Positions 21,099 through 31,694 of a stretch of 64,000 nucleotides of DNA are shown here, in pieces. The position numbers and the translations under genes were made by a program. The notes below the pieces were generated by a model. The model saw only the letters and a list, made by a program, of their open reading frames with translations. It had not been told where the DNA came from and searched no databases. The stretch lies in assembly GCA_003991915.1 (NCBI GenBank), contig RQTK01000094.1, positions 390,372-454,371 on the forward strand, written 5' to 3'. Position 1 is the stretch's first letter; the number at the start of each line of letters is the position of its first letter. The DNA comes from Elysia chlorotica (lineage: Eukaryota > Mollusca > Gastropoda > Plakobranchidae).

Positions 21099-22929
21099 AT
21101 GGCTTCAAAGAACGCAAAGCATTCCAAAGAAAAAATCGAAGAGGCTCTTGAGGCAGTCAGGAGCAAGGCTATGACCCTTCGAAAGGCGTCGAAACATTTT
21201 GGGATTGCAACCACATCATTGCACGACAAAATGACCAAAAAGTCGCCTTTGGTGTCAGAGGCCAAAAGGCTTCTAACAAACGAAGAAGAGCGGCGCTTTT
21301 CTTTTTGGTTGGTCCAGATGTCGGCCCTGGCATTTGGGCAAACGGTAGAAGATATAAAGTTGAACGCAAACGCCATCGTTAACCAGCGCTGTGGCCAATC
21401 GGAGAAAAATATGCCTTCCAGAGCTTGGGAGTATAGGTAACAGTTATTTAAACATCTTCATTGTTGCTTTGCAGTTGGTTGTTTTTAATGTTGTTTTTTT
21501 TTGTTTGTTTGTTTTTTATCTTCTTTTTTGTTGCTGCTTATTATGCACGCTTAAATAATTGATTACAAAATTGTATTTATTGTAACTATGTACAATATAT
21601 TATCTAGCTATATGTTTTGACTTCTGAATATTCAACAAACAAAGTTCCATTGGTTCGATTGTTACAGATTTTTCCAAAGGCATCCGAAAATAGAAATATT
21701 AAAAAGTGGTTTGGAGATCTGTACTCGCATGTCAATTCTCTAGACCCGACTTTGTGGGAAGACCCATCACGGATCTCTAATTGTGATGAAAGTGGATTTG
21801 CATTCTCTGCCAAGAGCAGAAAGGTTTGTTACTAATTTAACCAACACAACATCCTTTATGTTTCCGCCATGCTTTTCATCTTAAAATACTTATGTGAGAA
21901 CATACTGCTTTGTCTTTATTATACTAGGTAATTTGAGTGTAAACTTTGCTATGTGCATTTATTCGACCAAATCATGTGACAAGACACTTTTTCTTCCTCA
22001 ATTTAAGGTAGCAGCATGCCAGGGGGCAAAGATTGTTTATAGGGTAACAGCAAGCACTAAGAAACAACTGACAGTGTTGGCATGCATGAGCGCGGCTGGG
22101 TTTTACTTATCTCCCGTTACCCATACCAAAGAATTCCAAGAAGGAATATCATGGCTGGCTTTGAAGAGGCGTTGCTTCAGGTTAGATAAAAATCTACCTC
22201 AATTTGATCATCATTATTACTTTTTGTAATGCAAAACAACTGGTTTTATACAGTGAATCAACATGTACCTCCGTTATTATTCGAAAATTTCAGAAGTAAC
22301 TTTTAAAATAACTTTAATATTGAGTAGACTCTAACTTCAGTTTTCTAAAAAAATATGTGTGTTATGTAATTTATTTCACAGGTATCTGAAAATGGATGGA
22401 TTAATTCTGCCATTTTCTATCAGTGGATACAGGACTCTGTCATACCGAGCACCGAGCATCTGAAGAAGCCAATCATATTGCTGGTTGATGGTCACGTCAG
22501 TCATAAGTCATTGATGGAGACGTCACAGATTTGCGAGGACAGCCAAATTATTCTGTATTGCTTCTTTCCGCATGCATCCCATGTAATCCAACCCCTTGAC
22601 CAAGCTTTTTTTGGTGCTCTTAAGCCTGCCTGGTCGACCGCTCTAGGGCGGTATACTGGGAGGGTCGGGGAAGGGGTCAACTTGGGAAAGTTTTGCAGGT
22701 GTTTGGGCCTGTTTGGAGGTCTTGTGCAACAGTCCAGAATGCAGAGGCAAGTTTCAGGGCTGCGGGGATCTACCCTTTTTCACCAGAGAGGGTGCTCTCC
22801 ACAAAGAGGCTTGAGCCTAGCACTGTATTTAGGGAGAATGATGAAGGAGTGAGTAGACAAGATGAAGATGATGTGAGTGGGAGCAGAAGAAAAGCTGTTG
22901 CCACTAGAGCCGTTCCTCCTCCCATATGA
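21099..22929 (+). pseudogene. pogo-like transposase gene with introns
   Basis: Exons by GT-AG: 21099-21436, 21668-21823, 22008-22180, 22382-about 22929; a TTTTTTTTTCCAG acceptor lies right before the ATG. Exon 1: psq-type HTH (KIEEALEAVRSKAMTLRKAS KHFGIATTSL) and the start of a CENPB-type domain. Exon 2: RFFQRHPKI, then frameshift to LWEDPSRISNCDESGFAF with the first Asp. Exon 3: RVTASTKKQLTVLACMSAAG, with the true frame into exon 4 being GFEEALLQ/VSENGWINSAI. Exon 4: ILLVDGHVSHKSL with the second Asp, PHASHVIQPLDQAFFGALKP with the third, then frameshift to FRAAGIYPFSPERVL. Intron sites are intact while the coding frames are broken in at least three places, so it is a decayed, formerly spliced transposase. 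Confidence 0.8.
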
Positions 22930-23460
22930 TCTAGATGACTTTGATCTCGAACCTCCCGTGGAACCTCTAAAACGGCTTGAGGATCTCCAGTAGTTTCCCC
23001 AGCTAAACGAGCCACTCCAGCAAGAGCAAGTCTGGAAAGGGAAATAGCCTGAACGTAAAACAGTTGAAAGCCCTCAGAGACTTCTCCTTATTGATCACTG
23101 ATGAACTTGGTAGAAACGACCTCTTAAGCTGCCTGACTGAGGGACCTGACCCCGGGAAAGACAAAATCTGAAACCAGTGGGTTCACTGAATTTACCAATT
23201 TGGTATTTGCGCTAAACCAATCCTTTGAGCCTTTGGCAGAACCCGTTAGTAAGGCACCTCTTACCCTGGATGACATTTTGTCTCTCCCAAACTTTGTGGG
23301 GAAGGAGAAAAAAAGAGCAAGAAGGCAGCGACTATGTCATATGTGCAGCTCAAAGGGAAGCGATCACCCTTAAACAGCGGAAAAAAGACGGTTTTGTACT
23401 TTTACCTTGGTTTTGACAGCAGCAGAAAGTCTTGAAAGTCTTTGATTTTTAATGAACAAG
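22930..23460 (+). pseudogene. Decayed C-terminal tail of a pogo-type element
   Basis: Short frames with FEPLAEPVSKAPLTLDDILS and LPNFVGKEKKRARRQRLCHM, then basic sequence. The S/T-L-D-D-I-L-S-L-P pattern followed by basic CxxC residues looks like the tail of pogo-type transposases. The 25 bp after 22929 reach stops quickly. Probably the 3' end of the element above. Confidence 0.35.
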
Positions 23461-23584
23461 ACCAACTTGTGGTTTTGTAACCATTCCACTGTGTATTTCA
23501 GATCTTTTTAGATGTACTACTACTAGGTTTATATATATAGGCCTAGAACTAGATGATTATATTGTCTGTGATGCCTTACAAAAA

Positions 23585-24656
23585 ATGGGTATTAACAGAG
23601 ATGTGCCTTTGGCTTCAAATCCATCAGATGTCATTGAAATTCCATCATCTTGCATCGTCAATAATGAACTTGTTTTGGCATTAGAAGCATTTAAAAACAG
23701 AAATACCTCATACTTAAACAAAACTACATTTATGGGTGAATGGCTTGCCAGACTGACAGGTATGACTCAAGAAGCAGCTACGAAGCAACTTAAGTCAACA
23801 CTAAAAAAGCACCAGCAATTGGCCAAAGCCAAACACCGGAACCCTGAGGCATTTTCAAGTTTTTTTGAAGTTGTCATTCTCTACAGAACTTGAACCAATC
23901 ACACATGTATGCGTCATCGCAGAACCCAATTTACACCAACACACCAATCACAGTAACAAATAGTCACACACAGACGGAAAATAATCATAACAAAGTCACA
24001 AAATGTAGCCACACACAGACCGACTTCACAAGATCTTGATAGTGAATTAGTGAAGGCATTGCAGTATAGACCCAAGACAAATCTAATTGGGGAGCATGCT
24101 TTTGGAGACCTAGACCACGACATGAATGTAAAAAGAAACTTCTGTTTTTAACAGAAGTACGACACACATGTTGAAAAAAAACAACACAATAGACTGGTTG
24201 CAATACAAGGATGAAGAGGGAAGGAAGAAGCTGATGAATAAGAGTAGACAGTTGGGTAAAAAACTATGCCTCAAATACAAGAAACAAGAAGAAGTTGTAA
24301 GGTTAAAGATAAAAGAGAAACTTATTGAGATTGAAAGGAAGAAACATGAAAAAGAGATGAAAAAGGTGAAAGAGAAACAACTAATAGTAAACATGGTTAT
24401 GAATGATGGCGGGGTGTGTAAGACAAGAAAGGATGTAGAGAAATTGAAGAATGCCAACAGCTTAAAAGCTCAACTTCGGTACCACAAGATAATATTAGGT
24501 TTTGAAGATATACAGATTGGTGGCACAAAAGAAGAGTTACAACAAAGGCTTGTGGTATTTTTGGAGGAGGGTAGAATCGTTAAAGGTGATATATTATTAC
24601 CACCAACTAAACGCAGAAGATTAAACAGTTCAAGCTTCTGGAAAATGGTTATCTAG
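23585..24656 (+). CDS. Unknown ORFs: helical protein and coiled-coil protein
   Basis: Two frames, 23585-23893 and 24168-24656, with broken sequence between. The first encodes MGINRDVPLASNPSDVIEIP ... EWLARLTGMTQEAATKQLKS. The second is a long charged helix, probably a coiled coil (KYKKQEEVVRLKIKEKLIEI ERKKHEKEMKKVKEK), followed by GGVCKTRKDVEKLKNANSLK, AQLRYHKIILGF and EELQQRLVVFLEEG and a basic KRRR end. The A-L-K-A-Q-(L/I)-x-(Y/F)-(H/R)-K pattern recalls repeated uncharacterised invertebrate ORFs linked to mobile elements. No enzymatic motif seen. It sits directly upstream of the Mutator-like gene and could belong to the same element. Confidence 0.35.
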
Positions 24657-24744
24657 ACGAAACAGATAAAGCTTTGCATGATCTCGATCTATACTTCTCT
24701 AGATTTTTAGGTTCACCTTATATGAGGATACACTCAGCAGCACC

Positions 24745-26772
24745 TTTCCGTAAAAAAAGACGACAATAGACCAGTCCATAGATTGCAACAGAAGAGCTAT
24801 CCTCACTGGTCTTACTGTTGGTTTGGACCATGCAGGTTTGATGAAACTCTCCGAGGGCCTTGGCATGCCCCCCATGCATGAGAAGACCTGGCGCTCCCAC
24901 CTCATTGTTATTGCCCGTCAAACTGACCGCATCAAGAATGACATACTCCAGCAGGCAAGAGATAGAGTGATCAGCTACTACAGAGAAACTGAGCCAGATT
25001 CCTTCGATGCTGATGGGGTGCTCAACATTGGCGTAATCTATGACGGGACGTGGGCAAAGCGGGGCTTCACGTCCAAACTAGGAGCCGGTGCTGTTATTGA
25101 TACTATAACAGGCCTTGTCCTTGATTTCCATGTGATGTCATCACATTGTCAGGTTTGTAAAATATATTCATATTATACTGACTTCACCTTTGAAGCTCAT
25201 TTTAAGAAAAAATGTTTCCCTTTAAAAACTTTTGTCTAGGGTAAATGAAATATTTTAACAACTTTGTTTTCGTTTCTTGTTTTTTCTTTTTTTTCCACAA
25301 ATTCTTTTCATTGTGTGTGATGATCATATCACTTTTGGATTTTAGTTTACTAAGAAGAGTAAATTGACGACTTTTTATTTCATAACCAGTCGACAATTAT
25401 TTGGTTGTTTTTTTCAGCTCTGCATTACGGTTGAGGACCCTATAAACATCAAGGACGCCAATGCCTACAAGGAGTGGCTGGATTCACACAGAGGCTCTTG
25501 CACCAGGAACCATGATGGCACTGCAGGCTATATGGAAATTTGTGGCGCTGTGACAATGTGGGGCAGATCTCTCAACCATGGAATGCGATATACCCACTTT
25601 GTTGGAGATGGGGACGCCAAAACGATTGCTGCGGTAAACAAGCATAAATTCTATGGCGAAGTAGAAGTAATGAAGGAGGAATGTGTCAACCATGTGGCAA
25701 AACGACTCTACGGAGGGCTTAGGAAACTAATTACATCCCTGTCAAAGCAGAATGTTTGACTCGGAGACAACAAAAGAGGCAGTTTGACGGCGGTAATATA
25801 TTTATTTTTATGAATATTCTTTAATTTTCAGCAAAATATTTCCTTCTTTTCTTCATAGAATTATAAAACGTATGTTTATTTTGTATACGTAATCATTCTG
25901 TTTAGCAAAGCTGATGTGTGCCTATGATCTGCTGAGTCATAAAATTTGTCAACAGCTTTTATTTGATTGAAATATCTAGCTTCATGGAAGTATGTGGCAC
26001 CTGAAGTATTTCTAGCGTAAACTTCTTGAATTTTTATGTATTATTGATCAAGGTGTTTTTCTTTTTTCCCTGTTGCCAGGCAAAAATCGGACTTCTTCAG
26101 TCTTTTTACACAACAGCTGTTAGAACATACAGTTCTTCAACCGAGGAGATGTCGAAGACCATCTGGGCATCCTTCTTCCATAGTATTTCGACGTCGGATC
26201 AGCCTAAACACGACAACTGCCCCACAGGTGCGGATAGCTGGTGTTTTTACCAGAGGGCACTTACGAAGCAGCCCTTTGAGCCCAGCGATCATGAGCAGTC
26301 AACCTTCATGAACAGCGACGTTGCCCCTCATGTTCGAAAAGTCTACGAGCACCTGACAGACCCCGAGCTGCTTGGCCGCTGCCTCTTAGGCAAGACACAA
26401 AATTCTAATGAGTCGCTTCACAGCGTGATATGGGCTAAGTGTCCCAAGCACACGTTCTCTGGTCTGAACAGAGTCAAAATCGGCGTCACCCTGGCAGCTG
26501 GAGAGTTCAATATGGGCTCCTTGGGCAGCCACCTGTTCTTTCCAGCCGTTGGGTGCCCACTTACCTCCGCAACGACTTCTCTTGGGAAGAAAAGGGACGC
26601 TACGAGGATCAGGAAAGCTGAGATTGCCCACCAAGCCCCAGCAAAGAAAAGGAGGGAGGTGAAGAAGCTGGCACAGCAGCGTGCTCAACAGGCAGCCAAA
26701 ACTGTTTGTAAAATATATTCATGTTATACTGACTTCACCTTTGAAGCTTATTTTAAGAAAAAAGGTTTTTAG
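24745..26772 (+). pseudogene. Mutator-like transposase with introns, copy 2
   Basis: Same family as 13547-14760. Exons: about 24745-25152, 25418-25792, 26080-about 26702. Exon 1: CNRRAILTGLTVGLDHAGLM, then VIYDGTWAKRGFTSKLGAGA with the catalytic-type Asp in DGTWAKRG. Exon 2: HDGTAGYMEICGAVTMWGRS, VGDGDAKTIAAVNKHKFYGE (second Asp motif), ECVNHVAKRLYGGLRKL; a TGA at 25757 is followed in frame by LGDNKRGSLTA and a GTAATA donor. Exon 3: AKIGLLQSFYTTAVR, IWASFFHSISTSDQPKHDNC, CLLGKTQNSNESLHSVIWAK and a basic tail. An indel in the A-run near 24757 affects the N-terminus. It is complete in domain order, unlike copy 1. Confidence 0.75.
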
Positions 26773-27390
26773 TCCACCCCCCAAAAACATTTCTGAGGTA
26801 CTTTTTTAAATAAAATATGTTTTTACCAGAGGGCACTTACGAAGCAGCCCTTTGAGCCCAGCGATCATGAGCAGTCAACCTTCCTGAACAGCGACGTTGC
26901 CCCTCATGTTCGAAAAGTATACGAGCACCTGACAGACCCCAAGCTGCTTGGCAAGACGCAAAACTCTAATGAGTCGCTTCACAGCATCATATGGGCTAAG
27001 TGTCCCAAGCACACTTTCTGTGGTCTAAACAGGATCAAAATGAGCGTCACCCTGGCAGCTGGAGAATTCAATATGGGCTCCTTGGGCAGCCACCTGTTCT
27101 TTCCAGCCGTTGGCTGCCCACTGACCTCCGCAACGACTTCTCTTGGGAAGAAAAGAGACGCTACCAGGATAAGGAAAGCTGAGATTGCCCACCAAGCCCC
27201 AGCAAAGAAAAGGAGGGAGGTGAAGAAGCTGGCACAGCAGCGTGCTCAACAGGCAGCCACAACGGTTTGTAAAATATATTCATGTTATACTGACTTCACC
27301 TTTGAAGCTTATTTTAAGAAAAAAGGTTTTTAGTCCACCCCCCAAAAACATTTCTGAGGTACTTTTTTAATAAAATATTCTAAAGAACTT
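26242..27390 (+). repeat. Tandem duplication of the last exon of Mutator-like copy 2
   Basis: Unit 1 about 26242-26818, unit 2 about 26819-27385. Both start TGTTTTTACCAGAGGGCACT and end with GTTTGTAAAATATATTCATG ... CTGACTTCACCTTTGAAGCT ... TCCACCCCCCAAAAACATTT. Unit 2 lacks 12 bp (GGCCGCTGCCTC region). The same tail sequence, GTTTGTAAAATATATTCATA...TTTGAAGCTCATTTTAAG, also begins the intron after exon 1 at 25153. Confidence 0.9.
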
Positions 27391-28020
27391 GACAAAAAGT
27401 ATTGATTCATGTCTCAGTATATATATATCTATTTGATCTATATTTAGAGCATTTTCATGCTTTTATAAAGTATTTTGAGGGTTGTCTGTGTATGAAAAAG
27501 TTTTTTGCGTTTTTCTCATTTCGACAATTTTGCCCTCCCAAGCTACCTTGGGACAAGCCTTGTGAAAAAATTATTATTAATACATAGCTGAAGTTTGGTA
27601 GCATTCTCTAAAACTAGCCATCTATGATCTGTAGAGAGGATTTTAGTCTAATACCAGTATTGAAAAAGTTCTGGCCATTACAAATTTGAATTTTGTTTTT
27701 TTACCCTTAGTCATACTTGTGTTAGAAGAAAAAATTATTTTATGGCCTTCATATGTGTAGTAGAATAAAATCCTTTCTATAGATCACATGTTATGCTCTT
27801 AGTTAGCTGTAAACAAAATTTTAACCTTTTCTGCCTTCAACTTTTTTAGATAGAGCTGTCCTTGTAAAATCTTACCAAAATCCAAGATGGCCACCGCTAG
27901 GGCCAAACTTTTCGGAAAAATATTTTTTTGCAAGTAAATTTTTCATCAATAGAACTCTTTCAACAACACTATTCATTTAAAATTTAAACAAATTATGAAA
28001 TACAAAAAAAAATTGTCTGA
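27391..28020. other. AT-rich spacer, no gene seen
   Basis: Low-complexity AT-rich DNA with several T runs and no convincing frame. It may contain the 3' end of the Mutator-like element and the 5' end of the Merlin-like element, but no matched termini were found. Confidence 0.5.
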
Positions 28021-28022
28021 GC

Positions 28023-28531
28023 ATGCCTGTCTCCCTGAAGAATTCCTCCAAATTGCCAAACCTGTGGACCAGCGAACAACGCTTTTGGCACTGCCCGTCG
28101 CACAGAAGTGAAAAAATTTCTTTAAGGAAAGATTCTTACTGGAGTGGGAGCCGTCTGCTTCTTCGGAATTTACTGGAATTACTTTTTTTGTGGGCGTACG
28201 AGGTGCCTGTAACCACTGTGTCTGAACTAACAGGTAGTGCACCTAACAGTAACAGTGTGGTTCAGTGGTTCGCCTATTTCAGAGACCTCTGTATTTGGCG
28301 GCTGCTGTACAATCCATACCAGATTGGCGGACAGGTGTGACCGTAGAAATCGACGAAAGTCTTGTTGCCCGCAGAAAAAACGAAGTTGGGAGAGTTGTCC
28401 AGCAGAGGTGGGTGTTTGGGGGCATTTGTAGGGAGACTGGAAGAGGATTCCTTGTCCTCGTTCCAAACAAAGAAGCTGATACTTTGTTGCCCCTTGTAAG
28501 GGACCACATAGCCCCAGGATCAATAGGGTAG
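28023..28531 (+). pseudogene. Merlin (ISXO2/IS1595-like) transposase, 5' half
   Basis: DDE transposase of the Merlin superfamily. 28060-28340 in one frame: EKISLRKDSYWSGSRLLLRN, SVVQWFAYFRDLCIW; after a frameshift at about 28325, VTVEIDESLVARRKNEVGRV (catalytic Asp in EIDES), QQRWVFGGICRETGRGFLVL and LLPLVRDHIAPGSI. The frame stops exactly where the next element begins. The missing second half is found at 31265-31694, beyond the pogo element. Confidence 0.8.
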
Positions 28532-29159
28532 CTTGTCGCAAACCCGAACACGTCACAATTCCGAACACTGCCAAGGTGCCTCTCAAAGCATGGCCTTTTC
28601 ACAACAAGCGAGTGTGCCTACCGAGGCTGTCATGGGCTCAGTTTGAAAATAAGGTCATCCGCCTCGTTTGTATGCAAGAGTTTTATGCATGCGCCGAAGG
28701 TCAGGCCTGCTAGCTTGAACCAATGACCTGGTTTGTTTACTCCTCGCCTAATTCAACCAGCATTGGTCCGGCGCCACATTTTTACGCTCTTGATACGCAG
28801 TACAAATTCCTTTGATTTAAAGGTTTCCAAGTGGGCAATAAGTATCATATTTGTTTAAAATTATGTATTAATACTGTTATTTATAAATTTAGCATTTAAT
28901 TTTTATGCACAAGTCTTTAAAAAAGTAAAAAATACCAAATAAAGGAGTGTTCAGAATTGGGCCATGCCGAAAGGCTATGGTCCCAATGTCGAACAGAGCA
29001 TTTGACCCAATTACGAACATATTATATTCATCTTCTACCACAAATATGTTTTCCCTTTCTTACCTGTTATCTGTATTTCCTGCATATAATTATGATTGGC
29101 GATAAAGCCTTTTCAAAGCTTTTTTTAATCTTTATTTTTTTTTCTAAACCAGTCTCAAA

Positions 29160-30764
29160 ATGCCAAAATCATATACTGAAAAAGACATAAGTGCTGCTCT
29201 GCAAGCCATTTCCGATGGTATGAGCTACAGAGATGCGTCTGAGAAATTCAAAATTCCCACTACCACTTTATGTGATTATAAAAAAAAACGCTCGACCGTG
29301 GGTGTCAAGCCTGGAAGACGAGCGTCTATCCCAGAGAATGTTGAAAAGGGCATCGTGGATGGGGTCTTGTCCTCAGCTCATGCAGGCTTCCCCATGACCA
29401 AAACGCAAGTCCTGAACAAAGTTGGTCAAGTGGTGCAACGCCTCAAGCTCTCCACCCAATTTAAAGGTGGGATACCTGGGGACAGGTACTGGCGTTGCTT
29501 AAAAACGCGCTTTCCGCAGCTAAGCGTGCGTTCACCTGAATGCTGCAGCCACAGTCGCCTCAAATGTCTCTCCCAAGAGCGGGTGACAAATTACTTCTCA
29601 GACCTTCACAATCTTATGGCATCAGAGAATATCCATCCATCAGCAATATGGAATATGGACGAAACTGGGCTACAATTCCAACATAAGCCCTCAAAAGTTG
29701 TAGCTGAAAAGGGAAAGAGGACCCTGTATAGCAGGACCAGTGACTCCAAGGAGACGGTGACAATTGTGGCAGCTGTCAGTGCCATGGGAAGAGCAATGCC
29801 TCCTCTCTGCATTGTAAAAGGCAAAACAATGAAGAGTGTTGAGTCTATGGCCACATACCTTGGTCCCCAAGACGCCCTTTGGACCTACCAGGACAAGGGC
29901 TGGATGGAGAACAGCCTGGGGATGGAATGGTTTAGGGAGGTCTTCTTAAAGAACTGTGGATCGCAAAGGCCGCAGCTGCTTTTGATGGACAGTCACTCCA
30001 GTCATGAGGTTCTTGAACTATTGGAACTTGCCAGGAAAGAAAAGATCCATCTCTTCGCACTCCCTCCCCATACTACCCAACTTCTCCAGCCCCTGGACAC
30101 AAACATTTTTAAACCCTTCAAAAGTGCCTATGACAAGGCCTGCACAGAATTCCTTTTCTCCAATCCCTCAAAAGTAATCGACAAGCAGTCATTTCCATTG
30201 ATGTTGTCGAAAGCGTGGGAAGTGATGGGGGATGAAGCCTTAATTAAGAAAGCCTTTTCCACTACAGGCATATTTCCCCCAAACGCTTATGCAATTTCTG
30301 CAGATCACTTTCTTCCAGCGCAAGCATTGGACAGACCACCTCCATCATCGTCCCTGCCGCCACCTTCACCAGCCCAAGAGCCAGCACCATCTTCATCATC
30401 GTCCCTGCCGCCACCTTCACCAGCCCAAGAGCCAGCACCATCTTCATCATCGTCCCTGCCGCCACCTTCACCAGCCCAAGAGCCAGCACCATCGCTTGAC
30501 TTGGCTCTAGACCTAGTGGAAAGCATAGCTGAAGAGGTACAACCGGCAACTGACGTGTTGACTCAGGCGCTGGAGTTGAGTGGCCTCAGTGAAATGCTGA
30601 ACTTACCCATACCAAGTCATATGGAGGAGCTGCCTAGCCCCAGCACTGACTGGACAGCTGCTGTGTCTGACATATTCTCTACCCCAACTCCTTCCCCAAA
30701 CCCAAACAGAAGAAAAGGCAATGCCGCAATGGTGCCTCAAGCCTTTCTTCACACAGGCTGTTAA
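29160..30764 (+). CDS. pogo-like transposase, nearly full length (534 aa)
   Basis: DDE transposase that would cut and paste its own element. Starts MPKSYTEKDISAALQAISDG; psq-type HTH at residues about 8-45; CENPB-type HTH region about 60-120 (GDRYWRCLKTRFPQLSVR). Catalytic residues: Asp in AIWNMDETGLQF (about 166), Asp in QLLLMDSHSSHEVL (about 278), Asp in TTQLLQPLDTNIFKPF (about 317). A 24-residue SSSLPPPSPAQEPAP repeat occurs three times at about 395-445. The annotated stop follows TGC at 30764, but a one-base shift near 30715 opens SLSSHRLLTSDDIIKQKQEK and a basic tail ending at 30901, as in relatives, so the 3' end carries one frameshift. It is the longest open transposase in the window and probably the youngest pogo. 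Confidence 0.9.
   Translation: MPKSYTEKDISAALQAISDGMSYRDASEKFKIPTTTLCDYKKKRSTVGVKPGRRASIPENVEKGIVDGVLSSAHAGFPMTKTQVLNKVGQVVQRLKLSTQFKGGIPGDRYWRCLKTRFPQLSVRSPECCSHSRLKCLSQERVTNYFSDLHNLMASENIHPSAIWNMDETGLQFQHKPSKVVAEKGKRTLYSRTSDSKETVTIVAAVSAMGRAMPPLCIVKGKTMKSVESMATYLGPQDALWTYQDKGWMENSLGMEWFREVFLKNCGSQRPQLLLMDSHSSHEVLELLELARKEKIHLFALPPHTTQLLQPLDTNIFKPFKSAYDKACTEFLFSNPSKVIDKQSFPLMLSKAWEVMGDEALIKKAFSTTGIFPPNAYAISADHFLPAQALDRPPPSSSLPPPSPAQEPAPSSSSSLPPPSPAQEPAPSSSSSLPPPSPAQEPAPSLDLALDLVESIAEEVQPATDVLTQALELSGLSEMLNLPIPSHMEELPSPSTDWTAAVSDIFSTPTPSPNPNRRKGNAAMVPQAFLHTGC
30330..30495 (+). repeat. In-frame coding minisatellite in pogo transposase
   Basis: Three nearly identical 54-bp units (TCATCGTCCCTGCCGCCACC TTCACCAGCCCAAGAGCCAG CACCATCTTCATCA-type) encode SSSLPPPSPAQEPAPSS. 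They sit in the linker after the catalytic domain. The length keeps frame. Confidence 0.9.
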
Positions 30765-31264
30765 CAAGTGATGACATTATTAAGCAGAAACAAGAGAAGC
30801 AGCGAGAGAAAGAAATGGCAGAAGCAGAAAAGACAAGGAAGAGGAATCTGAGGGAGGAAAAGAGAAAAATGAACCTGGCAAAGAAAAAGAAGGCCAACTG
30901 AAGTTTAATCTGCAACAACAACAAAATTAAAAGATGAAACTTAACTTAGCCTATTTGTTTCTTTATTGTGGTCTTGAAAGTATGTGGATGCAAAGAGTTT
31001 AACTACGGTAGCTTGTTTCACCATAATCTACCGGTACTTTTTAAACACCTTAGTTCTGCTCTATGTCCTGCATCTCTTGATTAATTTCACTCCCTGCCTG
31101 TCTATTCACCTTTTCCTATATAATAATACTTGTTCGGAATTTAGACTACCCACTGTTCGTAAATGGGACATAGGCGTTCGGATTTGAGTTAAGGCACATG
31201 AAGATACAAAAATAGATATTGCGGGGTTTTAGTATCCCATAATGCTACACGAGTCTTTTCAACC

Positions 31265-31694
31265 AATCTTAAGAAGTCTTACAATGATGTGGTTCTAAAA
31301 AAAAGATTATTTTGGCGACGTCTCTCAGCGGCCGAGGAGCTTAAGTTGAGAAAGGCGGAAATTCATTCGGAATTGCGACAACCTACCCTAGTTCATTCAG
31401 ACCGACTTCGGTCGTACAACAGGATCGTGAACTTACCAGTCATACCAGCATACCAACACCTTGTTGTCAACCACAACCAACATTTTGTGGATCCACAGAC
31501 TGGTGCATGCACAAAAATTGTCTAATACTATTGGAAAAATGCAAACAAAAGACAAGTCTATGATTGGAGTTTACAGCCCGCAACTAGCATCACATTTAGA
31601 TGAATTCATGTGGAGGGAAATACACGGGAAATCACACCAAGAGGCACTCCATAATATGATCTTGCACATCTCCCAGTGGTATCCTGTGCAATAA
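31265..31694 (+). pseudogene. Merlin transposase, 3' half
   Basis: VHSDRLRSYNRIVNLPVIPA (second catalytic Asp, SD-x5-Y pattern), YQHLVVNHNQHFVDPQTGAC, then in another frame SNTIGKMQTKDKSMIGVYSP and LDEFMWREIHGKS. These continue the half at 28023-28531. The catalytic Glu expected in TNTIE appears as Gly (NTIGK). The 31196-31390 stretch before HSDR (VLKKRLFWRRLSAAEELKL) is extra and may be another small insertion. Confidence 0.75.

Larger units (their letters stand above)
28530..31195 (+). mobile_element. Nearly intact pogo-like element inside Merlin transposase
   Basis: Limits inferred from the break in the Merlin frame and inverted end motifs. Left end CAAACCCGAACACG (28540) and CACAATTCCGAACACTG (28554-28570). 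Right end, on the - strand: TCAAATCCGAACGC (31174-31187), CCCATTTACGAACA (31154-31167) and CTAAATTCCGAACA (31131-31144). More copies lie upstream of the ORF at 28982 (CCCAATGTCGAACA), 29006 (CCCAATTACGAACA) and, inverted, at 28948-28961. So the element has subterminal repeats with consensus CCAATT(A/C)CGAACA. TIRs are imperfect and the TA target duplication is not certain. Confidence 0.7.

Noticed and set aside
30262..30549. Antisense frames with GLVKVAAGTMMKMV repeats
   Set aside because: Shadows of the triplicated Pro-rich linker of the pogo transposase.
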